From NCBI RefSeq assembly GCF_000758705.1, contig NZ_CP009287.1, forward strand, positions 2,914,001-2,978,000: a DNA stretch of 64,000 nt, in the 5' to 3' direction. Below, in pieces: positions 26,262 through 36,509 of this stretch. The stretch's first letter is position 1. The number at the start of each line of letters is the position of its first letter. Source of the DNA: Paenibacillus graminis (GTDB taxonomy: Bacteria; Bacillota; Bacilli; Paenibacillales; Paenibacillaceae). The position numbers were made by a program, and so were the translations under genes. The notes under the pieces were generated by a model that did not search any database, was not told where the DNA came from, and saw nothing but the letters and a program-made list of their open reading frames with translations.

Positions 26262-26296
26262 AGAAGAGGCGTCCCGCTGCGGGCGCCTCTTTTTTA
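26262..26296 (+). terminator. terminator after the CE7 esterase
   Basis: Stem AGAGGCG(T)CCCGC / GCGGGCGCCTCT followed by six to seven T; the flanking A-run makes it usable in both directions. Confidence 0.85.
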
Positions 26297-26335
26297 TGGA
26301 AATCACGAACTGACCGGTGACAGCGCATCTTCATG

Positions 26336-27424
26336 TTAGCTTGTGATCCGGGCGTAAACGGCAAAAAACAGCGCCATTTCCCCCATAATCAGCACGTTTG
26401 GTACATGAACAACCATGTCCAGAATGTAGAAGCCAGCCAGGAGCGCCGCCAGCACCGCCAGATGAACGATTCCCAGCCGGTGCTGCTTATGCCGGTAGAC
26501 GTGGAAGACCAGTGTCGTGGAGGCAAAGTAGAGCAGCACCGAGCCAAACAGCAGGTTTAGCATCAGCTCATAATGTAGCTTGTTCAGGAACAGTAGCTGG
26601 ATCGAGGCGGCCAGCATACACAGCGACAGGAAGATGAACAGATGTCCGTAAATAATCGTCTGCCCGGCTGTATAAATATTTTTATCCACCTTTTTCTCCA
26701 GGTTATCGTAATATTGCCACCACATGGCTATGATCAGTACGAAGGTCAGGCCCGCGAAGCCTACAGATTGCAGGGTCCAGGTGCTGGACTGCAGCACAGC
26801 AAGGATGCTCACAACGGATTCCCCCAGGAGGATCAGGGCAAATAGAGAGAAACGCTCCAGCAGATGGTGAGTATTGGCGGGCGTTTTGACCAGAATTTTC
26901 CTTCCCGCCAGCGGCAGGATAATGTCAACAGCAATTCCGGCGTACAGCACGGCATAACGGACCCAGGAATCAAAAAACAGGGAACAGGCGGAAATCGCCA
27001 GTCCGATCCAAAAGCGGCTGCCCAGATAATGAGCGGTGGCCTTAAGATGCCCGTTTTCCCTGGAGCGTACGTAATGATACTGTACCGCAGTCATCGCCCG
27101 CAGCCCGAGGTAGCCTATCAGAAACGAATAATAGGTCTGATCGAAATCGACAGACAGGCTTGCCGTCATAATCAGCACGAAGAACAATTGAATAATCAGA
27201 AAAATCCGGTGAGAGACGATGTCCTGCCCATAGCGGTTGACAAACAGCGTCTGGCCCACCCAAGCCCACCAGATCGGGATAAAAATCAGCACGAATTTGC
27301 CCAGTGTTTCAAGTGAAAGGGTTTCGTCCTCTACATGCAGCAGCACATGGCTGGCTTTGGACACGGCGGCAACATACAGCAGATCATAAAAGAGCTCCAG
27401 CCAGGTTACTTTTTTTACAGTCAT
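26336..27424 (-). CDS. low temperature requirement protein A (LtrA) family membrane protein
   Basis: Polytopic membrane protein of 362 residues with about ten hydrophobic segments. It opens with VTWLELFYDLLYVAAVSKASH, the signature of the LtrA family, and has LERFSLFALILLGESVVSI in the middle, both containing conserved acidic residues within membrane segments. LtrA was named from a cold-growth mutant of Listeria; its biochemical role is unknown. The SD AAAGGAG precedes the ATG. Single gene. Confidence 0.88.
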   Translation of the reverse strand: MTVKKVTWLELFYDLLYVAAVSKASHVLLHVEDETLSLETLGKFVLIFIPIWWAWVGQTLFVNRYGQDIVSHRIFLIIQLFFVLIMTASLSVDFDQTYYSFLIGYLGLRAMTAVQYHYVRSRENGHLKATAHYLGSRFWIGLAISACSLFFDSWVRYAVLYAGIAVDIILPLAGRKILVKTPANTHHLLERFSLFALILLGESVVSILAVLQSSTWTLQSVGFAGLTFVLIIAMWWQYYDNLEKKVDKNIYTAGQTIIYGHLFIFLSLCMLAASIQLLFLNKLHYELMLNLLFGSVLLYFASTTLVFHVYRHKQHRLGIVHLAVLAALLAGFYILDMVVHVPNVLIMGEMALFFAVYARITS

Positions 27425-27560
27425 ATAGCGCTCCTTTGTTGTTCGGATGAATGCAGTTCTGTATGGCCCTGTTTTCCCGGAGCGGTCCCGGTTATATGTT
27501 ATAATAAAGGCACTCTACCGATGAGCGCAAGACAATCTGAGCATTAGAGGAGGAACGCAG

Positions 27561-27935
27561 ATGGAGAAGGACGGAGATAAGCTGCCGGCGGAAATTGCAG
27601 TGGAGAATTTCAAATACAGCGAGAAGAACGAACAGCTGGTGAAAAAGAGCTTTTGGAGTAAAACCCGGAAATTTGCCGGGAAGATTCCATTTACCAAAGA
27701 TGCAGTGGCGATGTATTACTGTGCCATAGATGCCAAAACCCCTTTGTGGGCCAAAGGTATTGCCTTCGGGGCATTGGCTTATTTCATTTCCCCCATTGAT
27801 GCGATTCCAGACGCACTGATCGGCCTGGGCCTCACCGATGACGCAGCAATTATTGCCGCAGGTGTAAGGGCGATTGCAGGCCAGGTGACGGAGGAGCACC
27901 GGCAGAAGTCAGCGGAATTTTTTGAAAAGGAATAA
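27561..27935 (+). CDS. YkvA-like DUF1232 protein
   Basis: 124 residues with the DUF1232 core at about 60-95: AFGALAYFISPIDAIPDALIGLG, including the conserved YFISPIDxIPD motif. A short membrane-associated segment is likely. The function of the family is unknown. The ATG has GAGGAGG upstream. Single gene. Confidence 0.85.
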   Translation: MEKDGDKLPAEIAVENFKYSEKNEQLVKKSFWSKTRKFAGKIPFTKDAVAMYYCAIDAKTPLWAKGIAFGALAYFISPIDAIPDALIGLGLTDDAAIIAAGVRAIAGQVTEEHRQKSAEFFEKE

Positions 27936-28137
27936 CAATTTAACCCCGTACAGTGAGGCTTTGCCTGGGGCGCTTTGATGCTTTGCAGGATATCATATCC
28001 ATTTTGCCACAAGTGGAAACGGCTACGCCGTCCTTATAAGGACGGTACCCGTTTCAGCGAGAAATAGAAGGATAGTTTATAGCGCGAAGCATATAAATTT
28101 TTATATTTTAAAAAAAGATGCAGCTTGGGCTGCACCT

Positions 28138-28521
28138 TCACAGACTCTCCACCGGACAGCTTTCTTTGGAAAGCTGTTTGGTTTGGTATTCTTTGCCCCA
28201 ATCCCTCATCAGCCGGATGATGGGGATGAGGGTCCGGCCGAACTCGGTCAGGGAGTATTCGACCTTCGGCGGAACCTGCTGATAGACTTCGCGGTGAACA
28301 ACGCCATCCTCTTCCAGCTCCCGGAGCTGCAGGGTCAGCATGCGCTGGGTGATTCCCGGACAGATCCGGCGGAACTCGCTGAACCGTTTCTTTTCCTCCA
28401 TCATGTGGTACAGCAGCACACCTTTCCATTTGCCGCCGATAACATCAAGGGTGAATTCCACAGGGCAGGCTGCCTGGTCGCAGCCGGGAGAATTACCGAA
28501 GCCGCCTTTACGGTCGCGCAT
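28138..28521 (-). CDS. HxlR family transcriptional regulator
   Basis: Winged-helix regulator of 127 residues with the HxlR hallmarks: CPVEFTLDVIGGKWKGVLLYHM (Cys20 in this stretch is the redox/electrophile-sensing type position), ITQRMLTLQLRELEEDGVVHR as recognition region, and VEYSLTEFGRTL as the wing end. It is divergent from a nitroreductase, a common pairing (YodB/HypR-like systems respond to quinones, diamide or hypochlorite), so it probably controls that gene. Confidence 0.9.
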   Translation of the reverse strand: MRDRKGGFGNSPGCDQAACPVEFTLDVIGGKWKGVLLYHMMEEKKRFSEFRRICPGITQRMLTLQLRELEEDGVVHREVYQQVPPKVEYSLTEFGRTLIPIIRLMRDWGKEYQTKQLSKESCPVESL

Positions 28522-28560
28522 AACAATGTCACTCCTTCAGTATCAATTTGTATACTACAT

Positions 28561-28606
28561 TACATTAATGTGCGTACTTCAAAAACAATTATATATACAT
28601 TAATAT
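28561..28606. promoter_or_regulatory. operator-like TACATTAAT repeats between HxlR and nitroreductase genes
   Basis: TACATTAAT occurs at 28561 and 28596, and the first copy forms the 10-bp palindrome ACATTAATGT (28562-28571). The 35-bp spacing in the 142-bp divergent region suggests binding sites for the HxlR protein; inferred. Confidence 0.4.
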
Positions 28607-28663
28607 AAACGCATAAGCTTCAGGCAGTCAATAAAATGAAGTGACCGAAAGGGAGTAGAGACG

Positions 28664-29338
28664 ATGGAAATGACAGCAGCAGTTAAAAAGGAAATAATAG
28701 CAGCCTATGAATTCAGACATGCCACAAAAGAATTCGACAGCAGCCGGAAGATCAGCGGAGAAGACTTTCAGTTCATCCTGGAAACCGGGAGACTTTCACC
28801 CAGCTCGTTTGGCTTTGAGCCTTGGAAGTTTGTTGTGGTACAGAACCCGGAGATCCGGGAGAAGCTTCGCCCGTTTGCCTGGGGAGCCCAGAAACAGCTT
28901 CCGACAGCCAGCCACTTCGTGCTGATTCTTTCCAGACTGCCCAAAGATCTGACCGCCGGATCGGATTATATCCAGGGAATCATGAAGGATGTGCAGAACC
29001 TGCCTCCAGAAGTTGCTGAAGGAAAAAGCAAAATGTATGACACCTTCCTGACAACCGATTTCGGATTGGCGGGCAATGACCGGGCCCTGTTCGAGTGGGG
29101 CGCCCGCCAGACTTATCTGGCCCTTGGCAATATGATGACTGCCGCCGCCCAGATCGGCATTGACTCCTGTCCGATTGAAGGCTTCAACAAGCTGGAAATT
29201 GAAGAGATTCTGGCGGCTGAGGGCATTATGGACCCAGAGCATTTCGGAATTGCCTGTATGGTGGCTTTTGGCTACCGCCTGAATGAGCCGCGCGGCAAAA
29301 CCCGGCGCAGTGCGGACCAGGTGGTTCAGTGGGTATGA
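28664..29338 (+). CDS. NAD(P)H-dependent nitroreductase family oxidoreductase
   Basis: FMN flavoprotein of 224 residues, NfsB/YfkO type. FMN-binding regions are visible: YEFRHATKEFDSSRKIS (Arg-His near 17), SPSSFGFEPWKFVVVQN near 46-62, and the C-terminal GYRLNEPRGKTRRS. Reduces quinones or nitroaromatics; in related bacteria such enzymes detoxify electrophiles under HxlR-type control. The ATG has GGGAGTAG upstream. Confidence 0.9.
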   Translation: MEMTAAVKKEIIAAYEFRHATKEFDSSRKISGEDFQFILETGRLSPSSFGFEPWKFVVVQNPEIREKLRPFAWGAQKQLPTASHFVLILSRLPKDLTAGSDYIQGIMKDVQNLPPEVAEGKSKMYDTFLTTDFGLAGNDRALFEWGARQTYLALGNMMTAAAQIGIDSCPIEGFNKLEIEEILAAEGIMDPEHFGIACMVAFGYRLNEPRGKTRRSADQVVQWV

Positions 29339-29384
29339 GGCTGCCGGAAATGGCAAGATAGGGTGAACGGTTAGAAATGAAGTT

Positions 29385-29444
29385 AAAAAAACTGCTCTGC
29401 TGAAGGCACGTGATACCTTGTGCCTGCCTGCAAAGCAGTTTTTT
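29385..29444 (+). terminator. terminator after the nitroreductase
   Basis: AAAAAACTGCT / AGCAGTTTTTT with a further inner GGCA(C)/(G)TGCC hairpin. Confidence 0.75.
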
Positions 29445-29488
29445 GCGGTGTACAGCTCCTGAAAATACATAAAAGCTTCGAAAAACAA

Positions 29489-29516
29489 TTGAAAAATTAC
29501 TGAAAACTCTGATAGT
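29489..29516 (+). promoter_or_regulatory. possible promoter of the LrgA/LrgB-type operon
   Basis: TTGAAA, 16 nt, GATAGT, about 60 bp upstream of the first gene. Confidence 0.4.
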
Positions 29517-29577
29517 CTTATGGAGTGAGCAGTTTTACACCGGATTGTCATTTCAAGATTGAAGGGATTCCTGCAGC

Positions 29578-29988
29578 ATGAAAATCATTCGTATTATTGC
29601 CCAGGTAGCTGTACTGTACATATTCTTTCTCGCCGGAGATTATTTGCAGAAACTGATGCACCTTCCGGTACCGGGCAGCATTGTCGGGTTGTTGCTTCTG
29701 TTTATTTTACTGCTGTTCAAGATCGTGCCCGTGAAGCTGATTGAGGACGGCTCATTATTCATTCTGGCCTATCTGCCAATGTTCTTCATCCCGGCAACGG
29801 CCGGAATTATGAATCACCTGGATATTTTCAGCGGCCGGGGGCTGATGATGATCGGCATCCTGGTCGCTAGCAGTGTGCTGACTATGGTTGTGACAGCACA
29901 TGCCACCGAGTGGATCACCGTCCGCCGGACTGGCAGCAGAAGCCGCTCTAAAATAACGGTGGTGCGCGAGAAAGGGAGCGAAGCATGA
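29578..29988 (+). CDS. CidA/LrgA family holin-like membrane protein
   Basis: 136 residues with four hydrophobic segments. Landmarks are LHLPVPGSIVGLLLLFILL near residue 28 and LFILAYLPMFFIPATAGIMNH near residue 60. CidA/LrgA proteins form pairs with CidB/LrgB and influence murein hydrolase activity, pyruvate transport or programmed lysis in other Bacillota. The SD AAGGGA precedes the ATG. It overlaps the partner gene by 4 nt (ATGA). Confidence 0.92.
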   Translation: MKIIRIIAQVAVLYIFFLAGDYLQKLMHLPVPGSIVGLLLLFILLLFKIVPVKLIEDGSLFILAYLPMFFIPATAGIMNHLDIFSGRGLMMIGILVASSVLTMVVTAHATEWITVRRTGSRSRSKITVVREKGSEA

Positions 29989-30674
29989 ATATCCTGCTTG
30001 CCGCCGGCTTCGTTCTGATGAATGTTGGTATTTATCTGTTTATGTCCATGCTGTATAAAAGGTTTCGTCTTCCTGTGCTTCTGCCGGCGCTGACCGCTAC
30101 TTTTACAGTGGTGGTTCTTCTGCTTGGCTTCAATATTTCCTACGATACTTATATGATCGGCGGCGAATGGATCAACCGCCTGCTCGGGCCGGCAGTGGTA
30201 TCCCTTGCATATCCGCTGTATAAGCAGCGCCATGTGCTGTGGCAGAACCTGCCGGCCATACTCGGCGGGACGGTTATCGGGCTGCTGGTCGGCATGTTCA
30301 GCGGGATGCTGATGGCGGTGGGCCTTGGTTTTTCCAAGCTGTATGTGCTCTCAATCTTGCCCAAATCCATTACAACCGCTGTAGCAATCCAGATTTCCAG
30401 CAATCTTGGCGGTGACTCTTCCTTAACCTCCGTTTTCGTCATGATCGCCGGGTTTACCGGAGCTATTGGCGGTCCTTATATCATCAAACTGTTCAGAATC
30501 CGCAGCGAATCCGGTATTGGCATCGGCCTGGGGACAGCTTCTCACGCTCTGGGTACAGCAAAAGCGCTGGAGTACGGAGAACAGTCAGTATCCATGAGTT
30601 CTGTGGCTATGACAGTCTGTGCGATTGTAGGTTCGATAGTAGGCCCGATCGTTTCATGGATTATGTACCACTAG
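29985..30674 (+). CDS. LrgB/CidB family membrane protein
   Basis: Partner of the preceding CidA/LrgA protein, 229 residues and six to seven hydrophobic segments. Typical LrgB stretches are LGPAVVSLAYPLYKQRHVL, ILPKSITTAVAIQIS and GTASHALGTAKALEYGE. The 4-nt overlap indicates co-translation. It ends 11 bp from the convergent GH51 gene, with no clear terminator between them. Confidence 0.93.
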   Translation: MNILLAAGFVLMNVGIYLFMSMLYKRFRLPVLLPALTATFTVVVLLLGFNISYDTYMIGGEWINRLLGPAVVSLAYPLYKQRHVLWQNLPAILGGTVIGLLVGMFSGMLMAVGLGFSKLYVLSILPKSITTAVAIQISSNLGGDSSLTSVFVMIAGFTGAIGGPYIIKLFRIRSESGIGIGLGTASHALGTAKALEYGEQSVSMSSVAMTVCAIVGSIVGPIVSWIMYH

Positions 30675-30684
30675 AATATCCGGC

Positions 30685-32319
<1,635 letters not shown>

Positions 32320-32352
32320 CTTACCCTTTGGAGGAGAGATTGGAGGATAGAA

Positions 32353-33255
32353 ATGTATTTAACAACGGATTCAGAATCACTTAGGGTATATGAAGCTTTG
32401 GCCAGCGAGGTACGGCTGCGCATAATTGATCTGCTGAGTGACCGGGAGATGCATATCAAAGAGCTTGCCGCAAGCCTCTATCTGAGCAGCGCCATTGTCA
32501 GCTCTCATGTCGCCAAGCTGCAAAAGGCCGGCATCGTCAGCTCACAAATGAAAAGAATGGACGGAGGCACCTATAAATGCTGTTCATTGTCCGCGAATTT
32601 TTTACAGATTAAGCTGGCGGGCTCACGGGGCATTTCCCGAAAAGTGGTTGAGGTGTCGGTCCCTGTCGGGCAATATACGGATTTACAGGCGGCGCCAACG
32701 TGCGGGATTGCTACAACGGAGAAGCTGATTGGTTATTATGATGATCCGCGTTACTTTTTGGACCCCGAGCGGGCAGATGCCGGAATCCTGTGGTTTGCCA
32801 AAGGTTATGTAGAGTATAAGGTGCCGAATTATCTTTTTATGGATCAGAAGGTGCAGGAGATCGAAATCGCCATGGAAATTGGCTCAGAGGCCCCCCATGT
32901 GAATGAGAAATGGCCTTCGGATATTACGTTCACCCTGAACGGAGCAGAGTTGGGCAAGTGGACGAGCCCCGGTGATTTCGGCGTAATGAGAGGACGGCTG
33001 ACGCCGTCCTGGTGGAATCCCGATGTGAACCAATACGGGCTGCTGAAGGTGCTGCGGATTAACTCAGGGGGGACTTACATAGACGGACAGCAGATTTCCG
33101 CAGTGACACTGAATGATGTATCCTGGCAGCAGGATCAATGGAGCTTCCGGTTAACCGCAGAAGACAGCACCCGTAGACGGGGCGGATTAACTTTGTTCGG
33201 CCGGGGCTTCGGCAATTACGAGCAGGATATTGTTTTTAGGGTGTACTACGAATAA
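32353..33255 (+). CDS. ArsR-like winged-helix regulator with beta-rich ligand domain, probable regulator of GH51 gene
   Basis: 300 residues. The N-terminal about 75 form an ArsR-type winged helix (LASEVRLRIIDLLSDREMHIKELAASLYLSSAIVSSHVAKLQ). The remaining about 220 are rich in aromatic residues and predicted strands (RLTPSWWNPDVNQYGLLK), unlike metal-sensing ArsR proteins of about 100 residues. Such ArsR-plus-C-terminal-domain proteins often sit beside arabinofuranosidase genes in related bacteria, so sugar sensing is plausible. The ATG follows GGAGG. Divergent from the GH51 gene. Confidence 0.85.
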   Translation: MYLTTDSESLRVYEALASEVRLRIIDLLSDREMHIKELAASLYLSSAIVSSHVAKLQKAGIVSSQMKRMDGGTYKCCSLSANFLQIKLAGSRGISRKVVEVSVPVGQYTDLQAAPTCGIATTEKLIGYYDDPRYFLDPERADAGILWFAKGYVEYKVPNYLFMDQKVQEIEIAMEIGSEAPHVNEKWPSDITFTLNGAELGKWTSPGDFGVMRGRLTPSWWNPDVNQYGLLKVLRINSGGTYIDGQQISAVTLNDVSWQQDQWSFRLTAEDSTRRRGGLTLFGRGFGNYEQDIVFRVYYE

Positions 33256-33370
33256 CACTTGTAACAGCGCCATCGTGTGAATGAGTGTCAGCATGTTTGC
33301 AAAACAGTCCAATGGGTAACTATAAACTAAGTAACCACTAACCTGCACAGCATGCAAAGGAGGATTTCAC

Positions 33371-33544
33371 ATGTCAGATCATATCAAGAATGAAGCGGAC
33401 ATCCGCAATAAAGAAAGTAAAACAGACGATTCGCTCGCAGAACGCAAAAAGATGGAGAATGGTGTGGACATTGAGCCGGAGGCCGATGACTGGGTATCCA
33501 AACCTGCTGAGACCTCCCATCCTGATCCGTTCCCGAAGAACTAA
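33371..33544 (+). CDS. small hydrophilic protein, 57 residues
   Basis: Short frame beginning MSDHIKNEADIRNKESK, strongly charged and probably disordered, ending SHPDPFPKN. The SD AAAGGAGG lies 7 nt before the ATG, and a terminator follows 25 nt after the stop, which together make a real gene likely. No family recognised. Confidence 0.7.
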   Translation: MSDHIKNEADIRNKESKTDDSLAERKKMENGVDIEPEADDWVSKPAETSHPDPFPKN

Positions 33545-33568
33545 AGACAGGGTCCCTGTCTGTCTTCT

Positions 33569-33601
33569 GACAGGCTATCCTCACAGGATAGTCTGTTTTT
33601 T
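33569..33601 (+). terminator. terminator after the 57-residue gene
   Basis: ACAGGCTATCC / GGATAGTCTGT, loop TCACA, six T. Confidence 0.85.
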
Positions 33602-33791
33602 GAGCGGCTCATATTGAGAACCGATTAGTAAATAATGTATACTGAATTCAAATCCATGTACTCGTATCATCAAGTACAAGTACAGACTAGCCATATCTAG
33701 AGCCAAGAATCCAACTTAAGTATGTCATTCTCCGGTTCATCGCAGATTTCACAGGTCTCTGGGCAATCCATATTGCAGGGAGGAATCGTTA

Positions 33792-33977
33792 ATGCGGAGT
33801 CGAAACGAGAACGGCCGGTACCGGCAAAAGCGCGGGGATGCGCTTGTGGGCAATCTTGAGAAAAAGTACGGTTCAGACTTTGGCGTACGCAGCGACATGA
33901 AGCTGGAGACGCTGAGAAGGCAGCATGGCGGACAGTCGTTGACACAGCTGCTCAAGGAGCAGCACGACAAAAACTAA
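33792..33977 (+). CDS. small basic protein, 61 residues
   Basis: Begins MRSRNENGRYRQKRGDALVGNLEKKYG and contains DFGVRSDMKLETLRR. Basic N-terminus, hydrophilic throughout, no membrane segment. SD GGGAGGA precedes the ATG and a terminator follows, supporting expression. Related short proteins of unknown function occur in Bacillota; I cannot name a function. Confidence 0.65.
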   Translation: MRSRNENGRYRQKRGDALVGNLEKKYGSDFGVRSDMKLETLRRQHGGQSLTQLLKEQHDKN

Positions 33978-34015
33978 TCTATAGGGAGCGCAGTCTGAAG
34001 CTTCTGGAATTAGAG

Positions 34016-34044
34016 CATAACCTGCGGGTTATGTTTTTTTTTTT
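34016..34044 (+). terminator. terminator after the 61-residue gene
   Basis: CATAACC / GGGTTATG hairpin with a loop of three and a run of eleven T. Confidence 0.8.
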
Positions 34045-34157
34045 GATGAAGATAAACGCCGGAAAAAACAGAAATGTCTTCAAGCGGAGAAGGAGGTGAG
34101 TTCCCTCAAGATAACACGAGATTCTCATTGTTCCTTCTTCTTTTCCGCCCTGCACGA

Positions 34158-34748
34158 TTAATACTCATACCCCAACTGGCTGATTGCGTCATCAAGTATT
34201 TCGTGTAGCGTTGGCCCTCCTGGAGATGAACTTGTCCAAAAAAAGACAGCTGCACGTACCGCCGCAATTAGCATCGCTGCTAATAATGTCGGATAGATAT
34301 CCCGCGTCAAATCCTTTTTTGTACGTTCTGCGATGACCTTCGCGAGGTTCCGTTCGAACTCGATCTCTGCCTTTCGCTGTGCGCCGATCAATGCGGGATC
34401 ATCCCGAAGGAGGATCATGCGTGCCAGCCATTGCCGGTCTGAGGCCTCTGAAAACCCGGCAAGAACTGCGGCTCGGAGCGAGTCTTTTAGAGCCTCACCG
34501 GGCGGACGATCGGCTAACGCAACAGCAATCTTCTCGGAACGTTGATACGCGTTGCCGATGATGGCCGCTTCTTTAGATGGGAAATAGTTATTGAACGTTC
34601 GTAGGGAGACATTTGCGGCAGCGGCAATGTCCTCAACCCGAACCTGGCCAACCCCTTTTTCGATGGCGAGGTTAAGGGCTATTTCGCTGAGCGTTCGCCG
34701 TGTCTCATCCTTCTTACGTTCTCTCAAACCGGATTTTTCAGTCGTCAT
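34158..34748 (-). CDS. TetR family transcriptional regulator
   Basis: 196 residues. The N-terminal helix-turn-helix (VEDIAAAANVSLRTFNNYFPSKEAAI, about 38-63) is clear; the C-terminus is an all-helical ligand domain. The FNNYFPSKEAAI form is frequent in actinobacterial TetR proteins. It lies 91 bp downstream of, and on the same strand as, a large alpha/beta hydrolase, and may be co-transcribed with it and control it. Confidence 0.88.
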   Translation of the reverse strand: MTTEKSGLRERKKDETRRTLSEIALNLAIEKGVGQVRVEDIAAAANVSLRTFNNYFPSKEAAIIGNAYQRSEKIAVALADRPPGEALKDSLRAAVLAGFSEASDRQWLARMILLRDDPALIGAQRKAEIEFERNLAKVIAERTKKDLTRDIYPTLLAAMLIAAVRAAVFFWTSSSPGGPTLHEILDDAISQLGYEY

Positions 34749-34839
34749 GTCATCTGTTCCTCCAATTATGCGGATAGTTGAAGATCCATGGTGCTGAAAT
34801 TACACAGCACCATGGACTAAATATCAATAATGCTAATTA

Positions 34840-36099
34840 TTATTTCTGCTCAACTGAAGTTTGAATGTTATAATCGAGGACTTCGTCCAGCCAATCAAAT
34901 ATAACCTGATAGCTAAGCGGTAGATTATTAATTTGACAGTGCAGGTCAGCGCCATCCTCTTCAGTCCCCAAAAAGATAGCATTCTTCTTGTTCGGTGCTT
35001 TCTCGTAAGTCTCCACCGCTTGTCTCTTCATCTCAGGATGTTCAGCTTCCGAGTACATGGAGAGCAAGGGACACTGGACGTTTCGCGGATCAACGTCGAG
35101 CGCTTCCTTTGCTGCATCATACCATTCTACAATACTATCGAAACCGTGTGACCAAACGGATCCGGCGAACAGTGCCTGGCCTGTATATGGCATCTTTTCA
35201 GTTTGCTTTGCTGCTTCATCCGCGCTGCCTCGAAGAAACGAAGGCATCCCACGTTCAATGAAGGACGCCATTGAGTATACCGGTGAGTTCGGAACTGCCG
35301 CGGCAAAACGGTCATCGCAGCTTGCGTGGACCATCGTCTTGGCCCCTCCATAGCTCATGCCGCTTACGACCAATCGGGCAGCGTCCACATCAGGGCGGGC
35401 GAGGAGGAAATCAGTGGTGGCTCTATAGACGTTGTGCAGCTCTTCCTTCGGGAAGTTTTTGGCTGTCGCCCCGGGTTCATAGAATCTGGCACAGACATCC
35501 CAAGGAAGATCAATGATCAGCGCATTATATCCCCGGTCAATCGCCGCTTGTCCTCCGAGGAAGTAGGTGTCCTCCTTGTGTGTCTCTCCACCGTTGTGGA
35601 AAAGAATCGTCGGCTTTGGCACATCACTGTGCTCAGCCTTCAAAAAGCAGCCTGGGAACTTATAACCCTTGTATTCCACCTCCACCCACTCATGGGGAAT
35701 CTGCCCAGACTTCGCATCAAGCGCCTTCCGGAAGCATTCCACACTCTTTTGATGAAACCGTGAGAAATCCGGTTCGTGCGGAAACGTACCGTAGAAAGCC
35801 GCTCTGTAGTACGAGTGGGCGCGTATAAACGCCTCACCGGCGCTAAATGAGTGGCCCCTCTTCAGACTGTCCTCTGCGGTTGCCTCAACTTTAATGGCTT
35901 CCTTCTCAAATTGATTCTTATAACTGGTAATGGAATTCGGATCAATCTGCCGGGCGAGTTTGAATAGCTCTCCCTGGGCAACGCCCCCGCAGTGCATAAA
36001 CGAAAGCAACCACTGAAAAGTGAAATCGATGTCGTCACGCTCGAAGAATATCTTGTTTTTCAAACGCGCAGCGACCTTTGTGTCTTGATCATCTACCAT
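34840..36099 (-). CDS. alpha/beta hydrolase (FrsA / 2,6-dihydropseudooxynicotine hydrolase-like)
   Basis: 419 residues: an N-terminal helical lid region of about 150 and a C-terminal alpha/beta hydrolase core. The nucleophile motif is GMSYGG, the oxyanion region is ILFHNGGETHKED, the acid lies near MYSEAEHPEM, and the base His is in EDGADLHCQINN. Relatives hydrolyse C-C bonds or esters, for example in N-heterocycle breakdown; substrate unknown. The frame opens at 36186, but the ATG at 36099 has TAAGGAGGAG 6 nt upstream. Probably paired with the TetR gene behind it. Confidence 0.85.
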   Translation of the reverse strand: MVDDQDTKVAARLKNKIFFERDDIDFTFQWLLSFMHCGGVAQGELFKLARQIDPNSITSYKNQFEKEAIKVEATAEDSLKRGHSFSAGEAFIRAHSYYRAAFYGTFPHEPDFSRFHQKSVECFRKALDAKSGQIPHEWVEVEYKGYKFPGCFLKAEHSDVPKPTILFHNGGETHKEDTYFLGGQAAIDRGYNALIIDLPWDVCARFYEPGATAKNFPKEELHNVYRATTDFLLARPDVDAARLVVSGMSYGGAKTMVHASCDDRFAAAVPNSPVYSMASFIERGMPSFLRGSADEAAKQTEKMPYTGQALFAGSVWSHGFDSIVEWYDAAKEALDVDPRNVQCPLLSMYSEAEHPEMKRQAVETYEKAPNKKNAIFLGTEEDGADLHCQINNLPLSYQVIFDWLDEVLDYNIQTSVEQK

Positions 36100-36254
36100 T
36101 TTACTCTCCTCCTTATAGAATCTACAGTCTGGATTATTCACAGCAGATAAGCGACGAAGCGAGGGAGGGACCTGACCACTGCGCAAATCCGGGCCCGTGT
36201 ATAAGCGTCCAGTGATCTAACCTACGCTTCTTATTATTGCATATTAGGAAAAAT

Positions 36255-36327
36255 TGCGCAAAGTGCAAAATTGCATAATATGCAAAAATATAAAAATGCA
36301 AAATTCAAAAGGTGCAAAATTTGCAAG
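36255..36327. repeat. TGCAAAAT iterons with 16-17 bp period
   Basis: TGCAAAA(T) at 36264, 36281, 36297 and 36313, plus TGCAAG at 36322 and a TGCGCAAAG variant near 36256, inside the 410-bp AT-rich gap 36100-36509 between the hydrolase and a permease-like gene. The rest of this gap shows no gene. The regular spacing suggests several molecules of one DNA-binding protein; the function is inferred. Confidence 0.5.
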
Positions 36328-36509
36328 TATTAAGTTGTCCTACAAGGTGCTATATATTCTACAAAATGCTGTGTACGGAAATCGTTTTTCGGATAGGTTT
36401 GAGAATAACCAATATTTACTATAATGTTTCCCGTTTTTACCGGACATACTACCTCCCAATATGATCTGTTTATAACAGGGAGGGGGCGGGACCTATTTCG
36501 ATTACACAA

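Noticed and set aside
28028..28046. small hairpin GTCCTTATAAGGAC after the YkvA-like gene
   Set aside because: Short palindrome without a T-run; not called a terminator.
33697..33945. minus-strand frame with Cys-rich end (CPETCEIC)
   Set aside because: No SD, and it overlaps the better supported 61-residue plus-strand gene; the Cys motif alone is not convincing.
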